A DNA stretch of 5,803 nucleotides, taken from contig CAMBES010000089.1 in the NCBI GenBank assembly GCA_945865855.1, positions 1-5,803 on the forward strand. Direction: 5' to 3'. The stretch comes from Rhizobium sp. Q54 (GTDB lineage: Bacteria; Pseudomonadota; Alphaproteobacteria; Rickettsiales; UBA1997). The translations under genes were made by a program, and so were the position numbers. The notes under the pieces are model-generated. The model was not told the origin of the DNA. It searched no databases and saw only the letters and a list, made by a program, of their open reading frames with translations. Positions 5,079-5,803 of this stretch are shown here, in pieces (position 1 is the stretch's first letter; each line of letters starts with the position of its first letter).

Positions 5079-5803
5079 ATGTCCAACTCAGTTCTAATAA
5101 TTGATTTCGGTAGTCAAGTCACTCAGCTAATTGCTCGCAGAATTCGCGAGCTCGGTGTTTTTTGTGAAGTAAGAAACTCTGACATCAAATTCAACGAGAT
5201 CAAAAAAATTGGGGCTAAAGCAATTATTTTTTCCGGCGGTCCGTCCTCCGTTTATGAAAAAGATGCACCAACAATCGACAAAAAAATATTCGATTTAAAA
5301 ACACCGATTTTGGGGATTTGCTATGGGCAACAACTCATCTGCCACTTGCTTGGTGGTAAAGTTGAGAGTTCAGATTTTAGAGAATTTGGTAAGGCTGTTA
5401 TTAATTTTAAACCAGAGCTTCTAAAGTCTAAATCCAGCATATTTTTTGGAGTTAGCGGCTCTATTGAAAATGGACTAGTGGCTTCTGGCCAGGGCTTCTT
5501 GGATGATTTAATAGAAAAAAATACTAGTAAAAGTCAGGTTTGGATGAGTCACGGAGATTCAGTGAAAAAAATTCCGACCGGTTTCAAAGTAATCGCCCGA
5601 ACCAAGAGTGCGCCTTACGCCGCAATCGCTGACGAGAAAAGAAAAATCTATGGTGTGCAGTTTCATCCCGAGGTAGAGCATTCGCTTGATGGAAGACAAA
5701 TGCTAAAAAATTTCGTCATTAAAATCTCTGGCTGCAAACCGGAATGGACGATGAAAAATTTCAAGAAAGAAGAAATTACTCACATCAAAAAACTTGTTGG
5801 AAA
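5079..5803 (+). CDS. guaA: GMP synthase (glutamine-hydrolysing), N-terminal part, runs off the right edge
   Basis: Converts XMP to GMP with ATP and glutamine, the last step of guanine nucleotide synthesis. The frame is open for 241 codons from ATG 5079 to the edge. It covers the class I glutamine amidotransferase domain and the approach to the ATP pyrophosphatase domain. Visible landmarks are VLIIDFGSQVTQLIARRIRE (5-24), FSGGPSSV (51-58), the nucleophile Cys81 in GICYGQQ, REFGKA (101-106), QVWMSHGD (153-160), and catalytic His196 and Glu198 in GVQFHPEVEHS. Spacing from Cys81 to His196 is 115 residues. I recall about 95 for the E. coli enzyme, and the extra length lies in about 111-152, which looks unlike other GuaA proteins I know. 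No Shine-Dalgarno precedes the ATG; a TTGCCT (5035-5040) and TAAATT (5058-5063) pair spaced by 17 nt is a weak possible promoter. The C-terminal half is outside the window. Confidence 0.97.
   Translation, partial: MSNSVLIIDFGSQVTQLIARRIRELGVFCEVRNSDIKFNEIKKIGAKAIIFSGGPSSVYEKDAPTIDKKIFDLKTPILGICYGQQLICHLLGGKVESSDFREFGKAVINFKPELLKSKSSIFFGVSGSIENGLVASGQGFLDDLIEKNTSKSQVWMSHGDSVKKIPTGFKVIARTKSAPYAAIADEKRKIYGVQFHPEVEHSLDGRQMLKNFVIKISGCKPEWTMKNFKKEEITHIKKLVG

Noticed and set aside
5412..5499. Near-repeat CCAGAGCTTCT (5412-5422) and CCAGGGCTTCT (5489-5499) flanking the GuaA insert
   Set aside because: The copies are 77 nt apart and read in different frames, so a simple in-frame duplication does not explain the insert; short similarity by chance is likely.

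Overview
The window is a dense stretch of an AT-rich, Gram-negative bacterial chromosome. HisA, AcpS, GpsA and GuaA all read as bacterial housekeeping enzymes. The AcpS ending (a Ser-Leu-Ser-Asp motif where many bacteria have Ser-His/Thr-His) and the HisA start look alphaproteobacterial to me. HisA and GuaA argue for a lineage that still makes its own histidine and GMP, so not a strongly reduced Rickettsia-type parasite. This placement is inferred from remembered family patterns, without a search.

Layout, left to right. (1) The first 39 codons of hisA lie on the minus strand and run off the left edge. (2) An 89-residue two-helix membrane protein of unknown function lies on the plus strand, divergent from hisA with only 29 nt between the start codons. 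(3) A three-gene minus-strand operon, read from 3578 down to 480, encodes a bitopic protein with the layout of GspL or of PilM joined to PilN, a PilO/GspM-like bitopic protein, and an exported PilP/GspC-like periplasmic protein. The genes overlap by 4 and 23 nt. (4) A divergent plus-strand pair, acpS and gpsA, is fused by a TAATG stop/start overlap; both serve lipid synthesis. (5) A 125-nt gap holds an imperfect inverted repeat. (6) The N-terminal amidotransferase half of guaA runs off the right edge.

The least ordinary part is the minus-strand operon. By architecture its products would form the inner-membrane alignment platform of a type IV pilus or type II secretion-like machine. All three proteins are strongly diverged, and no secretin, ATPase, pilin or prepilin peptidase gene is in the window. 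At the junction of the first two genes, a C7 tract encodes Pro-Pro-Pro just before the stop. A one-base insertion there, or a -1 ribosomal slip, would join the two proteins in frame. The other notable items are the inverted repeat upstream of guaA, an apparent insert of about 20 residues in the GuaA amidotransferase domain, and two very tight divergent gene starts that leave no room for conventional promoters outside coding sequence.
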